Source of the DNA: Symsagittifera roscoffensis
Taxonomy: Eukaryota > Xenacoelomorpha > Acoela > Convolutidae
Assembly (NCBI RefSeq): GCF_963678635.1
Contig: NC_087062.1
Location: 78,493,200-78,557,199 of the forward strand
Direction: 5' to 3'
Length of the DNA: 64,000 nt
Below are positions 59,367-64,000 of the stretch, one piece after another; within the stretch, counting starts at the first letter, position 1, and every line of letters begins with the position of its first letter. The notes beneath the pieces were generated by a model. It was not told where the DNA came from, searched no databases, and worked only from the letters and a program-made list of their open reading frames with translations. Position numbers and translations under genes: made by a program.

Positions 59367-59584
59367 TTGTACTACATTGTGGCTAATTTCTGATCCACAT
59401 GGGACTGCGGTATCCCAAAAATATGTTCGTCTTGAAAGTGTATCAACAAAATGTACTTTATTTTTATAATAGATAGGGATTCTTTTATAGCATCTTTTAT
59501 CTTCAAAAACATATAGTGGTGATACTTTTTTTGGTACAAGTATAAAACCATAAAAAGTTTCCTTCGTAGTCTAAAAAATTTGAT

Positions 59585-60067
59585 CTATTTCCTGATAGTA
59601 AATATCCTGCGTAGTATTTTTAATACTGCTAGTGCAAGTGATTGTAGGATTTGTGTCCTTTCTAATTCGCATAGTTGATGAAGTGTTTCTAATTCAGAGA
59701 GTGACATTTCCTGAAAAACTCGACCAATTGTGTAGTCTAATTTCATATCTAAGTGAATATCATAGTGGATATTACCAAAATAAGAATTATTCATTAGTAA
59801 TAGTTCTTGTAAACGTGTGCTTCTTGTGTCATGTGGCTTTAATTGTCCACCAGGTTGACCATTACTTCTTTGAAAATTAACTGGTACATATGATGTTCCT
59901 TCGTTTAGAGGATGACCTGTGGCATAAGGGTCAATTTTTATTTTTCCAGTGATCATGTCGAAACCTTTTTCGTATTCAACTAATATTTCAGAATATTGTG
60001 TTTTGTGAAGTGGATTTCTGTATTTGCATGCGAGTTCTGTTTCTTGATATATTTGAAAACGTGTCAA
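59585..60067 (-). pseudogene. Envelope-like glycoprotein, middle part
   Basis: An open frame of 160 codons (TTG start, not a real start). It is in a different frame from the N-terminal part, with the break at about 60130-60170, and from the following part, with a break at about 59600-59630. It contains a Tyr- and Gly-rich ectodomain stretch and ends in a strongly helical segment (SLSELETLHQLCELERTQ) like the central helix of class III fusion proteins. In an intact protein this would drive membrane fusion after receptor binding. Confidence 0.55.
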
Positions 60068-60131
60068 TTTATTTTCTATATTATGGATGTTTCGAAAATC
60101 AGTACTTTGTTTCCGTGATGGATTTACTTGT

Positions 60132-61046
60132 TCATATGGAATTGATTGTATGAAATATTTTTTCGTGAAATTTTATCATTCGAGCGTGTATTTTTGCTAC
60201 TTGAAATGTTGTACATGTATCTTCGGGAAACCAAACAATTGTTGCTTGTGTTCGTGTTGTAGGGTCACAATAACCTTGATCGTTTTTACAAGGTAGTCTA
60301 ATTCCTTGATAGATCTTTGTGTTGTCAGATAAATCTCGTGTGAGTTGTACTTTTTCGAGTTGTATTTTCCAATCGAAAAACATTATTTCTTGATATCCTC
60401 TATTTTTTGTGTCTGCTTTGCAGTTTGATGGATTATTTATACCAATGTGTGGTATCCAGTGCTTATCGTGTATGTCATAAGTTAATCTTCCGTGTGCGCC
60501 GTTGTATGGGTATTTTTCATCTAGTTTTATATGTCCTTGATATCTTTCAAGTTCTGCTTGATGTACAGAATCGGCAAAGACTTGAAAATATACTAAGTTT
60601 CTGTCGGTGTTTTTATTTCTTGTGATATTTAGTCTGAGTAACTCGTTTTTACAATCGTCGGGATTTAGATGTAAAAGTCGTTCTATATTACTTTGGTAGA
60701 ATGATTCGTGGTCAAGTCGGTTTTCATTTCCGTTTGAGACTTGTGAACAATGTACTTTCTTTTCGGAAAATGTTGCTGTAAATTTATATCCTATAATTGT
60801 TGTTGCTCGGGCTTTTGAATAGAGTGTCGCTATTACATTTGTAGTTTCTATAGCTTGTGGTTCTGTTTCGCATTGTGATACTTGATTTATTGCATATTTG
60901 TGTAGTGTTTTTTGTTCATTTTCTTCACAATCGTAATGTGTTACTAATAAGTCTTGGGGTCCTGTGCGGGGAGAAGGATTTATGTTCTGATCGGAGATGA
61001 TTAGAAAAAAGAGTTGGAGAAAAATCAATATTTTTAAAATATACAT
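60132..61046 (-). pseudogene. Envelope-like glycoprotein, N-terminal part with signal peptide
   Basis: An ATG frame of 304 codons. Residues 1-17 (YILKILIFLQLFFLII) form a signal peptide. The ectodomain has cysteines at 40, 59, 100, 132, 209, 253, 260 and 278 and a glycosylation sequon at N140. A YDCEE motif opens the mature protein, and LPCKNDQGYC (251-260) and WFPEDTC (272-278) lie near the end, an arrangement I associate with chuvirus-type glycoproteins. The frame stops at 60132 and continues in another frame. It starts about 350 bases after the Pro/Ser-rich ORF and about 2.1 kb after the pol stop. It is the element's entry protein by inference. The family call rests on motif spacing, not on an alignment. 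Confidence 0.6.
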
Positions 61047-61389
61047 GTATATGATAATCCTGAGTACGGGTTATAAAATGTGATGTAACCAATTGTCTTT
61101 TTGGTATATCTGTCGTATTTATATATTACTTCAGTTGTTATAAATGGTGGTGGTAGCGATTGAGCTGTTATGTTTGGTGGTTTAATGGGTAAGGATGTTG
61201 AGCAATGTTGTTTAGTTTAACCGTGATTTCAAATTTTAATTGTAGACTATTTTGTTGGAGTATTTGGATGTTATGGTCACGAATGTCTTCGTGGATATCT
61301 TGTCTATATTGTAATCTATTTAGTGCCCAGTTGTGGAGTCGGTTACTTTCTGGGTGTTGTCCAAATAATGGTGGGGGTGCTGTGAATGT

Positions 61390-62135
61390 GTTTCAGTCTA
61401 ATCTTAAAGGGATATTTGTTGATGATTGTTCTCGATATCTAGCGTCGAGGTTATTTGGGAAATTGAAAGGAAAAGGCGTTGGTGAAATCTGGCTTAATGA
61501 TGGTGCTGATGGTAGTGATAATGTTTCTGGTAGTGATGATGATGTTGTTGTATCTGTAGAAATATCTATTGGATCATTTATTAAATTTGGTTCACCTTGT
61601 GTGAATGATTGTGTTGTCCAATATGGTAGTCGTGATGTTTGGTTTGGGGGGTTAAAGGGATTTTCACGTATTTGTTCAGATGTTGGTGTTGAACCTAAGT
61701 AATCTGAGGGTAGAGTTGAGGTGCTACGTTGTGAAAGAAGCATAGGGGTTTCCGGTAATATGCTAATTGGGTTTTCCGGAGTACTTGGTGATGGGGATTG
61801 GGGTATATCAAAATGAACTCGGGGGGTTTGAAAATTTCTATTTCGTCGTGGATTATAATTTGTCTATTTATTTCAATTGTATTTTGGTTTTGACTAATAT
61901 TTCGTATTCTACTTAATTCTTGTGGTAGTGTTGGGTACAAGTTATATGTTGGTTCACTCAGAGGTGCCTGTCGCTGAACTGGTTCGAGTGGTTCAGATAA
62001 GCGAGCGTGTCGTTCTTCAAAAGTATATGGGTTATCTTGGAAAGAAATTCGTGTAGATGTTTAGGGGTTTTGGGTAGTTGTGGGTGGTGTCGGGTTTTCT
62101 TGGGATGTTGTCGGTGAAGACTGACTGTGTGATTG
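61390..62135 (-). pseudogene. ORF Y, Pro/Ser-rich accessory ORF between pol and env
   Basis: Three overlapping frames (about 62135-61958, 61940-61695 and 61743-61393) together read as one protein-like stretch with two frame breaks. It begins with an acidic, proline-containing region, passes an IIIHDEIEIFKPPEF segment and ends in a Ser/Thr/Pro-rich domain (DISTDTTTSSSLPETLSLPS). Only the last frame starts at an ATG (61741-61743). No signal peptide or domain was recognised. It could be an accessory protein, a Gag-like remnant or a phosphoprotein-like disordered protein. I cannot decide between these. Confidence 0.4.
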
Positions 62136-62175
62136 TTGGTTAGCAATTTTTGAGGGTTTTTTAATTTATTTCTTT

Positions 62176-62361
62176 TTAGTGAAAAAAATTACGTTTATTG
62201 TAGTATTCTTCTAGTAAAAGAATTAAAAGGATTGTTGCTAAGGCGAATGTTATGGCTGCCTTTTTTTTACATTTGCATATTGTCAATATGAGGGATGATA
62301 AAAATGTTATAAAAATTACAAAGAGTAAAAAAAATATCTGTTCTACTAAAAATGGTTCGTA
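62176..62361 (-). CDS. Small hydrophobic ORF, two putative membrane segments
   Basis: A 61-codon open frame without an ATG. A hydrophobic stretch (FFLLFVIFITFLSSLILTI) is followed by a basic turn (CKCKKKA) and a second hydrophobic stretch (ITFALATILLILLL). The pattern of a double-spanning mini-protein is clear, but expression is unproven. T-rich DNA produces such frames easily. Confidence 0.28.
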   Translation of the reverse strand, partial: YEPFLVEQIFFLLFVIFITFLSSLILTICKCKKKAAITFALATILLILLLEEYYNKRNFFH

Positions 62362-62452
62362 TCATTTAAATAAATTTTGGATTTTCGTACCTGTGAATAT
62401 GGTCAATGGCTTTTGAAAGTTGGAGATATAGTTCAAATGTGGAATAGAAAAT

Positions 62453-62593
62453 TTAAAAAATATTGCAAAAAATGATTAAGATTATTACAAAAGCTTCAAA
62501 GGTATCAAAAAGAAATATGAATAAAAGTTTAAATATTGTTAAAAAGTTTATGAAAATGTTGAGAATTATGTTGACTGATCGAGAGAAGAGCAT
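62453..62593 (-). CDS. Small hydrophobic ORF, 46 aa
   Basis: An ATG frame (MLFSRSVNIIL at the start) that is almost wholly hydrophobic, with one or two possible membrane segments broken by FDTFEAF. It lies 92 bases upstream, in the element's direction, of the other small hydrophobic frame. It may be a small membrane protein of the element or a chance product of base composition. Confidence 0.27.
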   Translation of the reverse strand: MLFSRSVNIILNIFINFLTIFKLLFIFLFDTFEAFVIILIIFCNIF

Positions 62594-63148
62594 TTAAGAA
62601 ATGGCTTCTTCAGCAAATTTTTTTTGTTGTTTGGGGCAATTTTCAAGTGTGGTCGGATTATTTATTGGTTTTTTGACAAGTGGGTTGAGTTTTGTGAAAA
62701 ATTGTTGGGGGCGAATTTTATGGTGTTCGGTAGGTCTTCTTTTAGTTTATTTTGATTTGTCAGTTGATCTGGGGTATTTTTGAGATTTTTGTACTTTAGG
62801 CTAAATTCATATGGTCGTTCTTTTACTTTAGGCTAATTTAACATTTTTGTTTGGGAGGTTTTTGAGGTCTGAGTTGGGAAAATATTGTTGATTTTTGCGT
62901 TATTAGATAAGGGAGGGTTATGATATTATGGTGGTATTTATTTTAGTTGTCAAGTTTGAGTGGTTTGCTTATTTTTGCCCTGGAGGTTGTACAGTTATAG
63001 TTATAGATATGCCTGGAGTTTAATATCTTTCGTCTAATTGGTTTGTGTTAGAGTTATAGAAGGTGACGGATTGAATGAATCCTATTGGCTAATTTTGAAC
63101 TAGAAAGTTTGAAATGTTTCAGAGGTGCAAAGATTATTAACTTTAAAA
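62594..63148 (-). other. No gene seen between pol stop and small ORFs
   Basis: AT-rich DNA. The plus-strand frame at 62601-62783 is a shadow. A splice acceptor for an envelope transcript would be expected in this interval, but I cannot pick one with confidence. Confidence 0.4.
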
Positions 63149-64000
63149 TTAAAGCTGTTTTTGAAATTCAACTTTCTTTAATATTTTAGATTGTGGAATG
63201 AATGTTTTGTAGTTTTTGCGTGGTTGATTTCTAAGTCGTGATGACTCTCTATGTTCTGATTTCTCGACTTGTTCTTGGGGTATAATTTTTTCTGTCATTT
63301 TTCTATTTTTTCTTTCTTTTTGAGGTATGTTTTGATCTAGCTTTTTTGTATTGTTTTTGGGTGTAGTTGATTTTTTATTTTGTTTTTCGAGGTGAATGTC
63401 ATTTTGTTCTTTTATTTCATTTTCCGTATGTGGGTGATTTTGAATAACTTTTAAACCTGTGAAAGAATATAATTGGGTTAGTTCGCGTAGTGCGTATTCT
63501 TTTGGGTAATAAGGTAATAGATTGTTTCGATGTTGAACAGTTTCTTTTTGGTCTGAGTCGGTGATTTTAATTGTTACGTCAGTGGGTTTGGCGATTATTT
63601 GGGATGGTCCTTTACGAAGGGGTGGTAATTTTTTAGAAATTCCTTTTTGTGTATTAAAATTAGGTAATAAGACAAATGTTTCAATTTTTAAATCGGAGGC
63701 TGGTGTAAAGCGTGAATTTATTTGTTCGTTAATGTTTTGCCTTTGTAACTACTTTTTTGTTACTTTTTGGTAAACTTCATTGTGTTTTTTATCTCTATTT
63801 AAAATCCATTCGATGTGTGTACCGGAGGCTAACTTAAGGATTTGTGGGTGATGAAAATGATCTTCATCATGTGTGTGTAAAGGTAGGTTATAACAAATTG
63901 AGTCTTTATTCGGTTGGCAATGACCTTGTGCATTTTTATGAGAGTTTGCTGTAAACATAATTGGTTTACGTGGCTTTTGATTAAAAACCATTTCATATGG
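63149..64000 (-). pseudogene. Ty3/gypsy pol C-terminus (end of integrase, GPY-type module)
   Basis: Open from the window edge on the minus strand to a TAA at 63149-63151, with a single in-frame TAG at 63749-63751. The first part begins PYEMVFNQKPRKP, the motif that follows the catalytic core in Ty3/gypsy integrases. It is followed by a Lys-rich helical part, then LPPLRKGPSQII and a DVTIKI strand (the GPY/F chromodomain-like module), HRNNLLPYYPKE, and a long Lys/Gln-rich tail. The catalytic DDE residues lie beyond the window. In an intact element this module helps integrase choose and bind target DNA. The TAG makes this copy defective unless read through. Confidence 0.75.

Overview
The window looks like repeat-dominated DNA from an AT-rich invertebrate animal genome. 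This rests on metazoan-type LTR retrotransposons (BEL/Pao at the left end, Ty3/gypsy in the middle and at the right end), hAT-type MITEs with 8-bp target duplications, a tRNA-derived SINE, long diverged tandem duplications and the lack of any bacterial gene organisation. I cannot name the species. I see no intact cellular gene, rRNA, convincing tRNA or CRISPR array. Almost every open frame is a relic of a mobile element or chance. Several open frames begin at TTG or GTG rather than ATG, and I say so where it matters.

Layout. 1-1.7 kb: 3' end of a decayed BEL/Pao element (integrase, C-terminal domain, polypurine tract, start of the 3' LTR). 2.7-5.4 kb: three MITE copies or fragments and a low-complexity GCTCAAAA-rich tract. 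5.8-19.3 kb: an old tandem duplication of a roughly 5-kb non-coding unit, the second copy split by about 3.2 kb that carries another complete MITE. 20.3-22.7 kb: four diverged copies of a second, related repeat. 23.9-44.5 kb: a young, near-identical nested tandem array built from a degenerate Ty3/gypsy element (RNase H, integrase zinc finger, pol tail). The same duplication junction recurs three times and many internal deletions distinguish the units. 43.9-54.6 kb: a direct 4-kb duplication separated by about 2.5 kb; the second copy holds a SINE absent from the first.

54.6-64 kb, minus strand: a large LTR element entering from beyond the right edge. In its own direction it carries the pol C-terminus with a GPY-type region, two very small hydrophobic ORFs, a Pro/Ser-rich ORF, a broken envelope glycoprotein gene whose motif pattern looks like a class III (chuvirus / herpes gB type) fusion protein, and a further long unrecognised ORF that overlaps the envelope stop by ATGA and ends three bases before a consensus splice donor. 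This element, with captured-type envelope and accessory ORFs, is the most interesting system here. It is damaged by several frame breaks, some in homopolymer or dinucleotide runs, so decay and assembly error both need to be considered.
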